From assembly GCA_017387165.1 (NCBI GenBank), contig JAFOFS010000196.1:1-5633 (forward strand): a stretch of 5,633 nucleotides of DNA, given 5' to 3'. Shown piece by piece: positions 1 through 5,633 of this stretch. The notes under the pieces are model-generated. The model was given only the letters and a program-made list of their open reading frames with translations. It did no database searches and had not been told where the DNA came from. The stretch comes from Clostridia bacterium. Its GTDB lineage: Bacteria; Bacillota; Clostridia; Oscillospirales; Acutalibacteraceae. The stretch's first letter is position 1, and each line of letters starts with the position of its first letter. The position numbers and the translations under genes are program-made.

Positions 1-558
1 ACGCTGGATACCATCACCGAGGACGGTCTGTATCAGATGCTGACCGTGCTGGGCATCAAGACCGAGCTGGACGTCCGTACCCCGGGCGAAGGCACGGCAG
101 GCGGTCAGTCGCCGCTGGGCACCGACATCAACTACATCAACTACAGCGGTCCGTACTATTACAATGCCAACTCCGGTATTCTCGCGGATGCGTATCAGGA
201 AGCGCTTCGCGCCGAGATCCGTGCGTTTGCAGATGCGGATAACTACCCGATCGTGGTGCATTGCTCGGTCGGACGTGACCGTACCGGTACCATCCTGTTC
301 CTCATTGAGGGCTTGTGCGGCGTTTCCAAGGAAGATCTGTTCTTTGAGTATGAGTTATCTTTCCTCGGCCGCATCGGCGGTAACGGCGCCAATGTGGCGC
401 AACTGATGAACGAAGTGGATAAGATGTACAACGGCATCCAGAGCTGGGCGCCGAACGGCACCTTTGCCGAAGCGTGCGAGGCGTTCATCCTCTCCCGCGG
501 CATCTCGCAGGAGGAGATCGACACCATCCGCGAGCTGATGACCGAAAACGTGCTGTAA
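1..558 (+). CDS. Tyrosine-protein phosphatase family protein (Y_phosphatase3-like), 5' end missing
   Basis: The frame is open from base 1 and ends at TAA 556-558, giving 185 visible residues; the true start lies upstream. The ATG at 37 has no ribosome binding site and is internal. The signature HCSVGRDRTG (visible residues 87-96, bases 259-288) is the CX5R(S/T)G P-loop of cysteine-dependent phosphatases: Cys88 would be the nucleophile and Arg94 would bind phosphate. Upstream, GIKTELDVRTPGE resembles the conserved GI-x-x-x-x-DLR segment of the atypical bacterial tyrosine/dual-specificity family, and the C-terminal helix (AFILSRGISQEEIDTIRELM) matches how such proteins end. The family hydrolyses phosphoester bonds on phosphotyrosine, phosphoinositide or related substrates; the substrate here cannot be told. 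A Tyr/Asn-rich stretch (residues about 44-60) lies between the two motifs. Any signal peptide would be in the missing part, so location is unknown. A strong terminator follows directly. Confidence 0.85.
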   Translation, partial: TLDTITEDGLYQMLTVLGIKTELDVRTPGEGTAGGQSPLGTDINYINYSGPYYYNANSGILADAYQEALRAEIRAFADADNYPIVVHCSVGRDRTGTILFLIEGLCGVSKEDLFFEYELSFLGRIGGNGANVAQLMNEVDKMYNGIQSWAPNGTFAEACEAFILSRGISQEEIDTIRELMTENVL

Positions 559-562
559 ACCG

Positions 563-598
563 AAAAAAAGATCGGAGGGTTTCCCTCCGATCTTTTTT
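563..598 (+). terminator. Rho-independent terminator after the phosphatase gene, possibly bidirectional
   Basis: A perfect 10-bp stem, GATCGGAGGG (570-579) with CCCTCCGATC (583-592), closes a TTT loop. It is preceded by seven A (563-569) and followed by six T (593-598). The A and T runs can extend the stem to 16 bp. The A-tract would act as a U-tract on the opposite strand, so the element could stop transcription from both sides. It begins 5 bases after the phosphatase stop codon. Confidence 0.93.
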
Positions 599-609
599 AT
601 GCTTTTCTC

Positions 610-638
610 TTGCCAAATGCGGAAAAGTGGTGTATGAT
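610..638 (+). promoter_or_regulatory. Sigma-A-type promoter for the transporter gene
   Basis: TTGCCA (610-615) and TATGAT (633-638) are separated by exactly 17 bases. Each matches the housekeeping consensus at four or five of six positions. The element lies between the terminator of the previous gene and the transporter start, and predicts a short leader of about 20 bases beginning near 645. This is a motif-based prediction. Confidence 0.72.
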
Positions 639-650
639 AACTGTCGAAAA

Positions 651-657
651 AAGGAGA
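651..657 (+). promoter_or_regulatory. Ribosome binding site of the transporter gene
   Basis: AAGGAGA lies 8 bases (counted from GGAG) before ATG 665-667, an ideal spacing that fixes this start codon. Confidence 0.85.
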
Positions 658-664
658 GAAAACG

Positions 665-1768
665 ATGCTCGTCTTACGCTTTATCAAAAAGAATATCGTC
701 TTTTGCATCGCGGCATTGGCGGCGGCGGTCACCTGTGTTTTGGTGCCGCCGGATGCGGCGTATTTCGATTACTTCGATTGGAAAACGCTGGTCTGCCTGT
801 TTATCACGCTGGCGGTGGTCTGCGCCTTGCGGAACATCAAATTTTTCACCATCGTCGCCCGTCGCCTGGTGCGTCTGGTCGGCAATTTACGGGGGCTGTT
901 TTTGCTTCTGGTGGTGATTACCTTCCTCGGATCGATGCTCATCGCCAACGATATGGCGCTCATCACCTTTCTGCCGCTGGGGTATTTTGCGCTCACCACC
1001 GTCGGGCAGGAAAAGTATATGGCGTACCTGTTCATTTTGCAGAACATTTCCGCCAACCTCGGTGGTATGCTGACCCCGTTCGGCAATCCGCAAAACCTGT
1101 ATCTCTATTCCTTTTATAATATCCCGACGGGAGAATTTTGCGCGATTATGCTGCCGCCGTTTTTGCTGGCGGTGGCGCTTTTGTGCGTCGCTTGTCTGTT
1201 TGTGAAGCCGGTCCGGCTGACCATTGAGGAACGGTTTGGCGAACGGCTGTCGGTCAAGCGGACGGTGCTGTATTTGCTTCTGTTTGCGTTGACGCTGCTG
1301 GTGGTGTTCCGCGTCCTGCCGTTTTTGCTCGGTCTGGTGATGGTGACGGCGGTACTGCTGCTGGTGGATCGCGACGCGCTTTTGATGGTGGATTATCCGC
1401 TGTTGGGCACCTTTTTCTTTTTCTTCATTTTCGCGGGAAATTTGGCTCGCATCGAAGCGGTCAACGATTTCGTTTCGTGGCTGCTTGCCAAGGATACGCT
1501 GCTGGTTTCCGCCCTCTCCTGCCAATGCATCAGCAACGTGCCGACGGCGGTGCTGCTGTCGCGATTTACGGGGGACTACCGCTCGCTGCTGTTGGGTGTC
1601 AACATCGGCGGCACCGGTACGCTCATCGCGTCGCTGGCCAGCCTCATTACGTTCAGTGAATTCCGCCTGCTGTATCCCGGACAAGGCAAACGCTACTTTT
1701 GGTTGTTCACCCTGGTCAACGTCCTCTTCCTTGCGGTGATGCTGGTTGCCGCCAAGCTTCTGTTTTAA
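665..1768 (+). CDS. SLC13/CitMHS–ArsB/NhaD superfamily membrane transporter, substrate unknown
   Basis: This is a 367-residue, very hydrophobic protein with roughly ten to eleven membrane segments (about 10-27, 40-56, 76-93, 97-111, 118-135, 156-180, 200-232 as two, 244-262, 277-290, 305-330, 344-366). Two half-repeats carry the re-entrant-loop motifs of the ion transporter superfamily. In the first half NDMALITFLPL (95-105) is followed by NISANLGGMLTPFGNPQNL (127-145). In the second half SNVPTAVLL (290-298) is followed by GVNIGGTGTLIASLASLI (311-328). In SLC13, CitMHS and ArsB/NhaD proteins these paired Asn/Pro/Gly-rich loops bind ion and substrate. The usual role is secondary transport of dicarboxylates or citrate, arsenite efflux or Na+/H+ exchange; the sequence does not decide which. 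It is somewhat shorter than the 400-450 residues common in the superfamily. The basic first residues (RFIKK) suggest a cytoplasmic N-terminus. It has its own promoter and terminator, so it is probably monocistronic. No ars or dicarboxylate-metabolism gene is in view. Confidence 0.87.
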   Translation: MLVLRFIKKNIVFCIAALAAAVTCVLVPPDAAYFDYFDWKTLVCLFITLAVVCALRNIKFFTIVARRLVRLVGNLRGLFLLLVVITFLGSMLIANDMALITFLPLGYFALTTVGQEKYMAYLFILQNISANLGGMLTPFGNPQNLYLYSFYNIPTGEFCAIMLPPFLLAVALLCVACLFVKPVRLTIEERFGERLSVKRTVLYLLLFALTLLVVFRVLPFLLGLVMVTAVLLLVDRDALLMVDYPLLGTFFFFFIFAGNLARIEAVNDFVSWLLAKDTLLVSALSCQCISNVPTAVLLSRFTGDYRSLLLGVNIGGTGTLIASLASLITFSEFRLLYPGQGKRYFWLFTLVNVLFLAVMLVAAKLLF

Positions 1769-1783
1769 TATTGAATTGCGCTG

Positions 1784-1820
1784 TACGCCCTATGATCGCG
1801 GTCATAGGGCGTATATTTTT
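1784..1820 (+). terminator. Rho-independent terminator after the transporter gene
   Basis: A perfect 12-bp stem, TACGCCCTATGA (1784-1795) with TCATAGGGCGTA (1802-1813), encloses the 6-base loop TCGCGG. TA and then five T (1816-1820) follow. It starts 15 bases after the transporter stop and lies before glmM. Confidence 0.85.
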
Positions 1821-1854
1821 CTCCTCGTTGCGTAGCATAAGCAGTGAGACCAAC

Positions 1855-1861
1855 AAGGAGG
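1855..1861 (+). promoter_or_regulatory. Ribosome binding site that selects the second ATG of glmM
   Basis: AAGGAGG (1855-1861) is followed by ATGTCTATG. The first ATG (1863) is only one base from the motif, too close for efficient initiation. The second (1869) is at 7 bases, the usual distance, so 1869 is taken as the start. Confidence 0.85.
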
Positions 1862-1868
1862 AATGTCT

Positions 1869-3239
1869 ATGCATTATTTCGGAACAGACGGCTTTCGCGG
1901 TGAGGCCAACGTCAACCTGACCGCCACCCACGCCTATCGTGTCGGGCGATTTTTGGGATGGTATTTTACCAAACAGCAAAATCGCCGTCCGCGCATCGTG
2001 ATCGGCAAGGACACCCGACGCTCAGGGTATATGCTGGAGTATGCGCTGGCCGCCGGAATCACCGCTTCGGGCGCGGATGCGTATCTGCTGCATGTCACCA
2101 CCACGCCGAGCGTGTCCTACGTGACACGGCAGGAGGATTTTGATTGCGGCATTATGATCACCGCCTCTCACAACCCGTTTTACGACAACGGGATTAAGGT
2201 GATCAATTCCTGCGGTGAGAAGGCGGAAGACGATCTCATCGAGCAGATCGAGCATTATCTGGACGGCGAGACGGCGGCGCTCGGCGTCGAGGGGGAGGAT
2301 CTGCCGTGGGCAACCCGGGACCGCATCGGCGCGACGGTGGATTACACCGCCGGTCGCAATCGGTACGTCGGGTATCTCATTTCGGTGGCGTCCCATTCGT
2401 ATAAGCACTTAAAGATCGGTCTGGACTGCGCCAACGGCGCCTCCTGGAGCATTGCCAAGGCGGTCTTCGATGCGCTGGGCGCCCAGACGACGGTGATCGG
2501 CGCCGATCCGAACGGCGTCAACATCAACGACGGCTGCGGCTCCACGCATAACGAAGCGCTGTGTGCGCTGGTGCGTGAAAAGCGGCTGGACGTCGGCTTT
2601 GCGTTTGACGGCGATGCCGATCGCTGCATCGCGGTGGATGAAAACGGACGGGTGGCAGACGGCGATGCGATGATGTTCGTTTTGGCCAAACGGCTGAAGG
2701 AACGGGGAATGCTCACGGGGGATACGGTGGTCGCCACCGTGATGTCCAACAGCGGCTTTTTCGCTTCCCTCGACGCGCTCGGCATCCGTTGTGAGCAGAC
2801 GCAGGTCGGGGATCGCTTCGTGTACGAAAAGATGCAGGAGTCGGACTATGCGCTCGGCGGAGAACAATCGGGGCATATCATTCTGAAAAAATACGCTACC
2901 ACGGGCGACGGCCTGCTCACCGCTCTGATGATTACGGAGGAAATGTGTGAGCGGAAAGCGCCGCTGTCCAAGCTCACCGAGGAGGTGCGGCTGTATCCGC
3001 AGGTGACGGTGAACGTCCGTGTGACCGATCAGGCGGCGGCGATGGCGGATGCCGCGGTCGGCGCGGTGATGGACGAGGTGGAGCGGGAGATGGACGGCAA
3101 CGGACGGGTGCTGCTGCGGAAAAGCGGCACCGAGCCGGTAGTGCGCGTTATGGTGGAGGCGGTGTCCGAGGAATGCTGCCGCGCCTATGCCGAGCGGATT
3201 GCGGACAGCATCAGGGGGAGCGGCTATGCGTGTGAATAA
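1869..3239 (+). CDS. glmM: Phosphoglucosamine mutase GlmM
   Basis: This cytoplasmic enzyme interconverts glucosamine-6-phosphate and glucosamine-1-phosphate on the way to UDP-GlcNAc for peptidoglycan. The 456-residue length from ATG 1869 fits the family (about 445-460). Family landmarks occur in order: the N-terminal FGTDGFRG; the phosphoserine loop TASHNP with catalytic Ser100; the metal loop DGDADR (247-252); the sugar-specificity loop GEQSGH (331-336); and the C-terminal phosphate-binding loop RKSGTEPVVRVM (from 417). The Gln in GEQSGH favours GlmM over phosphomanno- or phosphoglucomutases, which usually have GEESGH or GEMSGH. The start is chosen from the ribosome binding site; ATG 1863 would add only Met-Ser. 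I found no convincing promoter in the short gap after the transporter terminator and no glmS-type riboswitch. Its last 14 bases overlap the next gene, a GlmU-C-like protein, which supports the pathway assignment. The cdaA-ybbR genes often found beside glmM in Firmicutes are not upstream, so this could be a second, divergent copy. Confidence 0.93.
   Translation: MHYFGTDGFRGEANVNLTATHAYRVGRFLGWYFTKQQNRRPRIVIGKDTRRSGYMLEYALAAGITASGADAYLLHVTTTPSVSYVTRQEDFDCGIMITASHNPFYDNGIKVINSCGEKAEDDLIEQIEHYLDGETAALGVEGEDLPWATRDRIGATVDYTAGRNRYVGYLISVASHSYKHLKIGLDCANGASWSIAKAVFDALGAQTTVIGADPNGVNINDGCGSTHNEALCALVREKRLDVGFAFDGDADRCIAVDENGRVADGDAMMFVLAKRLKERGMLTGDTVVATVMSNSGFFASLDALGIRCEQTQVGDRFVYEKMQESDYALGGEQSGHIILKKYATTGDGLLTALMITEEMCERKAPLSKLTEEVRLYPQVTVNVRVTDQAAAMADAAVGAVMDEVEREMDGNGRVLLRKSGTEPVVRVMVEAVSEECCRAYAERIADSIRGSGYACE
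3214..3220 (+). promoter_or_regulatory. Ribosome binding site inside the glmM 3' end
   Basis: GGGGGAG (3214-3220) lies 5 bases before ATG 3226. It sits within the glmM coding sequence and supports ATG 3226 over the upstream in-frame ATG 3187, which has only a distant, weak GAGG-like motif. The arrangement suggests translational coupling. Confidence 0.7.
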
Positions 3240-3894
3240 AGGAATCAAGACCGCCGATCTGTACGATTGCCGGGTGGCGTACCTTCGCGAGCTGTTTGCC
3301 GCCTGCGCCTATCCGTGGGAGCTGTTGCCTCATATCGGGGAATGGATCCAAACGGTGACCGCCGCCGAGGTGGAAGGATTTACCGAAATCTCCCCCTCGG
3401 TTTGGGTGGGACGGGAGGTGCGGATCGCCCCGACCGCCACGGTGGAGGGGCCGGCCATTCTCGGGCACGGCACCGAGCTTCGTCCCGGCGCGTATCTGCG
3501 CGGCAACGTCATCACGGGGGAGGGTTGTGTGCTCGGCAATTCCTCGGAGTTCAAAAACTGCATTTTGTTAGACGGCGCGCAGGCGCCGCATTACAACTAC
3601 GTCGGGGATTCGGTCTTGGGGAATAAAGCGCACCTCGGCGCCGGAGCGGTCTGTTCCAACTTGAAAGCGGACGGCAAGGCGGTGGTCATCCACGGTGAGC
3701 GAGATTACCCGACCGAATTGCGCAAGGTTGGCGCTTTTTTGGCAGACGGCGCGGATATCGGCTGCGGCTGTGTGCTCAATCCCGGCACGGTGGTGGGACG
3801 GCGCACGTCGGTGTATCCGCTGACCGCTCTGCGCGGCGTGTATCCGCCCGATCGTATTGTGAAATCGGCCTCGGTGTCGGTCTGGAGAGAATAG
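3226..3894 (+). CDS. Left-handed beta-helix (hexapeptide-repeat) protein resembling the GlmU acetyltransferase domain
   Basis: This is a 222-residue soluble protein. Residues 1-55 are mostly helical and include a Trp/Pro-rich stretch. From about 56 onward hexapeptide repeats build a left-handed beta-helix (VWVGREVRIAPTATVEGPAILGH and similar, continuing to about 200). Residues 104-145 align by eye with the acetyltransferase site of GlmU: GNSSEFKNCIL corresponds to GlmU GNFVEMKK. APHYNYVGDSVLG then corresponds to its catalytic-His segment (HLTYLGDAEIG), making His122 the likely base, and LGAGAVCSNL corresponds to NIGAGTITCNY. The LAAGxGTRM nucleotidyltransferase signature of full GlmU is absent, so names such as 'UDP-GlcNAc pyrophosphorylase' would mislead. 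The expected role is acetyl-CoA-dependent N-acetylation of glucosamine-1-phosphate or a similar sugar phosphate, inferred from homology and from the overlapping glmM. It could instead act on another sugar nucleotide or be only structural. The stop is TAG 3892-3894, and no terminator follows. Confidence 0.82.
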   Translation: MRVNKGIKTADLYDCRVAYLRELFAACAYPWELLPHIGEWIQTVTAAEVEGFTEISPSVWVGREVRIAPTATVEGPAILGHGTELRPGAYLRGNVITGEGCVLGNSSEFKNCILLDGAQAPHYNYVGDSVLGNKAHLGAGAVCSNLKADGKAVVIHGERDYPTELRKVGAFLADGADIGCGCVLNPGTVVGRRTSVYPLTALRGVYPPDRIVKSASVSVWRE

Positions 3895-3921
3895 GGTCGA
3901 ACGCAGTCTGACGAATGCCCC

Positions 3922-3950
3922 TTGCATTTCGCTTGCGGATTTGGTATAGT
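3922..3950 (+). promoter_or_regulatory. Extended -10 sigma-A-type promoter for glgB
   Basis: TTGCAT (3922-3927) and TATAGT (3945-3950) are exactly 17 bases apart. A TGG triplet directly before the -10 makes it an extended -10 element (TGnTATAGT). Transcription would start near 3957, giving a leader of about 25 bases before GTG 3981. The imperfect inverted repeat AATGC-N5-GCATT (3914-3918 and 3924-3928) overlaps the -35 box and could be a protein site, but it is short enough to be chance. Confidence 0.75.
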
Positions 3951-3965
3951 AATAGACAGAAAAGC

Positions 3966-3974
3966 AAGGAGGTG
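3966..3974 (+). promoter_or_regulatory. Ribosome binding site that fixes the GTG start of glgB
   Basis: AAGGAGGTG is a near-perfect match to the anti-16S consensus. Its GGAGG core ends 8 bases before GTG 3981. The first in-frame ATG (4056) has no comparable motif and lies 25 codons in. Confidence 0.88.
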
Positions 3975-3980
3975 TGCGCC

Positions 3981-5633
3981 GTGCGTCAGAAAAAATCGTT
4001 GAAAATTCTGAAGATCGACCCGTATCTGCAACCGTACGAGGAGGATCTTCGCCTGCGTATGCGGTTGTTTGAGCAGAAAAAGACCGAACTGGTCGGTAAC
4101 GGCTCGCTGGTCGATTACGCCACGGCGCATCACGAATTCGGCTTCCACCGTACCGCAGACGGCTGGGTGTACCGCGAATGGGCGCCTGCGGCGGATGCGC
4201 TGTTTCTGACCGGCGATTTCAACGGCTGGGATACCGCCGCCACCCCGATGGAGAAACGGGAAAACGGCGTGTTTGAGGTGTACCTGTCGGGCGCAGATAC
4301 CCTCCGCGCCGGACAAAAGGTGCAGACGATCGTGTGGCACGCCGGCGAGATGCTTCGCCGTATTCCGCTGTACGCCACCCGCGTGGTGCAAGATCCCGTC
4401 ACCTATTGGTGGTGCGCCGAGCTGGAGGAGCCGAACGAGGCGTTCCCGTGGAGCGACGCCGGCTTCCAACCGCCGAAAACGCCCTTCATTTACGAGTGCC
4501 ACATCGGTATGGCACAGGAAAAAGGAGCGGTCGGCAGCTACACGGAATTTCGCGAAAACGTCCTGCCCCGTATCGTGGCGGCAGGCTACAACACCATTCA
4601 GATTATGGCGATCATGGAGCATCCGTACTACGGCTCATTCGGGTATCAGGTGTCCAATTTCTTTGCGGCGTCCTCTCGCTACGGGACAAGCCGCGAGCTG
4701 CGTGAGCTGATCAACGAGGCGCACCGCCTCGGGATCGCCGTGCTGCTGGACGTGGTGCATTCCCACGCCGTCCGCAACACCGCCGAGGGTCTGAACGAAT
4801 TTGACGGAACGGTGTACCAGTTCTTCCACGAAGGGGAACGCGGCGACCATTCCGCATGGGGCACCAAGCTGTTTCACTACGGCAAAAACGAGGTCATTCG
4901 TTTTCTGCTCTCCAACCTCCGCTATTGGATGGAGGAGTTCCATTTCGACGGTTTCCGCTTTGACGGCGTGACCTCGATGCTGTATCACGATCACGGCCTC
5001 GGCAGTGCGTTTTCCGGCTACGATATGTATTTTTCGCTGAACACCGACGTGGAGGCGGTGACCTATCTGCAGCTGGCAAACGACCTGATTCACACCCTTT
5101 CGCCACAGGCGCTGACCGTCGCGGAGGATATGTCGGGTATGCCGGGAATGTGCCTCCCGATCGCAGACGGCGGCATCGGCTTTGATTACCGCCTGTCGAT
5201 GGGCGTCCCCGATCTGTGGATTCGGCTGCTCAAGGAAAGCAAGGACGACGAATGGGATATTCCCAAACTGTGGTACGAGCTAACCGGTCGCCGCCCGAAG
5301 GAGAAAAACATCGGCTATGCCGAATCGCACGACCAGGCGCTGGTGGGGGATAAGACCATTATGTTCCGCCTGTGCGATGCGGAGATGTACACCAAGATGA
5401 CCAAGTTCGCGGAAAGCCTGATCATCGATCGCGGCATTGCACTGCACAAGATGATCCGCCTGCTGACCGCTTCGCTCGCAGGTGAGGGTTACCTCAATTT
5501 TATGGGGAACGAATTCGGTCATCCCGAATGGATTGATTTTCCGCGTGAGGGTAACGGCTGGAGCTATCACTATTGCCGCCGCCAATGGAGTCTGGCGGAT
5601 AATCCCGACCTGCGCTACCGCGAACTGGGAGAT
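3981..5633 (+). CDS. glgB: 1,4-alpha-glucan branching enzyme GlgB, GH13_8 (eukaryote-like) type, 3' end missing
   Basis: The enzyme cuts alpha-1,4-glucan chains and re-attaches them through alpha-1,6 bonds to branch glycogen in the cytoplasm. The frame is open from GTG 3981 to the window end, giving 551 residues; roughly 100 or more C-terminal residues (the rest of the barrel and the beta-domain) are cut off. An N-terminal CBM48-like module (about 50-125) contains WAPAADALFLTGDFNGW. The GH13 barrel carries region I DVVHSH (257-262), the nucleophile Asp328 in FRFDGVTSM, the acid/base Glu382 in VAEDMSGMP, and the transition-state Asp451 in AESHDQALVGD. IMAIMEHPYYGSFGYQ (208-223) and GEGYLNFMGNEFGHPEW (501-517) are hallmarks of the GH13_8 group, which includes human GBE1 and plant branching enzymes, rather than the GH13_9 group typical of E. 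coli GlgB. All visible catalytic residues are present, so it is probably active. No other glg gene is in view. It has its own promoter and possible read-through from the glmM pair. Confidence 0.95.
   Translation, partial: MRQKKSLKILKIDPYLQPYEEDLRLRMRLFEQKKTELVGNGSLVDYATAHHEFGFHRTADGWVYREWAPAADALFLTGDFNGWDTAATPMEKRENGVFEVYLSGADTLRAGQKVQTIVWHAGEMLRRIPLYATRVVQDPVTYWWCAELEEPNEAFPWSDAGFQPPKTPFIYECHIGMAQEKGAVGSYTEFRENVLPRIVAAGYNTIQIMAIMEHPYYGSFGYQVSNFFAASSRYGTSRELRELINEAHRLGIAVLLDVVHSHAVRNTAEGLNEFDGTVYQFFHEGERGDHSAWGTKLFHYGKNEVIRFLLSNLRYWMEEFHFDGFRFDGVTSMLYHDHGLGSAFSGYDMYFSLNTDVEAVTYLQLANDLIHTLSPQALTVAEDMSGMPGMCLPIADGGIGFDYRLSMGVPDLWIRLLKESKDDEWDIPKLWYELTGRRPKEKNIGYAESHDQALVGDKTIMFRLCDAEMYTKMTKFAESLIIDRGIALHKMIRLLTASLAGEGYLNFMGNEFGHPEWIDFPREGNGWSYHYCRRQWSLADNPDLRYRELGD

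Noticed and set aside
618..638. Six-codon mini-frame (ATG 618 to TGA 638) as a leader peptide for the transporter
   Set aside because: It lies over the predicted promoter, upstream of the expected transcription start, and has no ribosome binding site.
887..1684. Long minus-strand open frame of 265 codons inside the transporter gene
   Set aside because: Its translation is dominated by Gln, Arg and His with no recognisable domain, as expected opposite a hydrophobic coding sequence. It has no ribosome binding site context that I could support.
1769..1868. Promoter for glmM in the gap after the transporter
   Set aside because: TTGAAT (1771), TTGCGC (1776), TTGCGT (1828) and TATATT (1812) occur, but no -35/-10 pair has acceptable spacing and sequence. 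A promoter must exist, but I cannot place it.
3187..3225. Upstream in-frame ATG at 3187 for the hexapeptide protein
   Set aside because: It would extend the overlap with glmM to 53 bases and has no well-spaced ribosome binding site. ATG 3226 has GGGGGAG at 5 bases.
2409..3248. Minus-strand open frame of 279 codons opposite glmM
   Set aside because: It lies wholly opposite a well-supported conserved gene and has His/Arg/Leu-rich low-information content, so it is a codon-bias shadow.
3912..3931. Hairpin between the hexapeptide gene and glgB as a terminator
   Set aside because: The stem is about 5-7 bp with a bulge and no T-tract follows. It overlaps the -35 box of the glgB promoter.
3705..4622. 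Minus-strand open frame of 305 codons spanning the hexapeptide gene end, the intergenic gap and the glgB start
   Set aside because: It would cover a good + strand promoter and ribosome binding site and has no recognisable motif. The + strand genes explain the sequence.

Overview
The window looks like chromosomal DNA from a moderately GC-rich Gram-positive anaerobe, most likely an uncultured Clostridia relative (Oscillospirales/Ruminococcaceae-like). This is inferred from strong AGGAGG-type ribosome binding sites before four of the five genes, compact rho-independent terminators, sigma-A-like promoters, and the gene content: a GH13_8-type branching enzyme, and a GlmM next to a stand-alone hexapeptide protein. 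Taxonomy was not tested by any search.

Layout, all genes on the + strand: (1) 1-558, the 3' part of a cysteine-based tyrosine-phosphatase-family protein whose start lies outside the window, closed by a strong terminator at 563-598. (2) 665-1768, a multi-pass transporter of the ArsB/NhaD-CitMHS (ion transporter) superfamily, with its own promoter at 610-638 and its own terminator at 1784-1820. (3) 1869-3239, phosphoglucosamine mutase (glmM), overlapping by 14 bases with (4) 3226-3894, a left-handed beta-helix protein resembling the acetyltransferase half of GlmU without the pyrophosphorylase half. (5) 3981-5633, a 1,4-alpha-glucan branching enzyme (glgB) with a GTG start and its own extended -10 promoter, running off the 3' edge.

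How they fit together: glmM and the hexapeptide gene form a coupled pair. GlmM makes glucosamine-1-phosphate, and its partner looks built to acetylate that kind of substrate, so the pair probably feeds UDP-GlcNAc and cell-wall synthesis. I see no terminator between this pair and glgB, so glgB may receive read-through as well as its own transcription. The phosphatase and the transporter are each insulated by terminators and have no evident functional link to the sugar genes.

No intergenic stretch exceeds about 110 bases, and no RNA gene, mobile element, CRISPR array or long repeat was seen. No clearly new biological system is visible. The points most worth checking are the stand-alone GlmU-C-like protein paired with GlmM, the unassigned transporter, and the truncated phosphatase.
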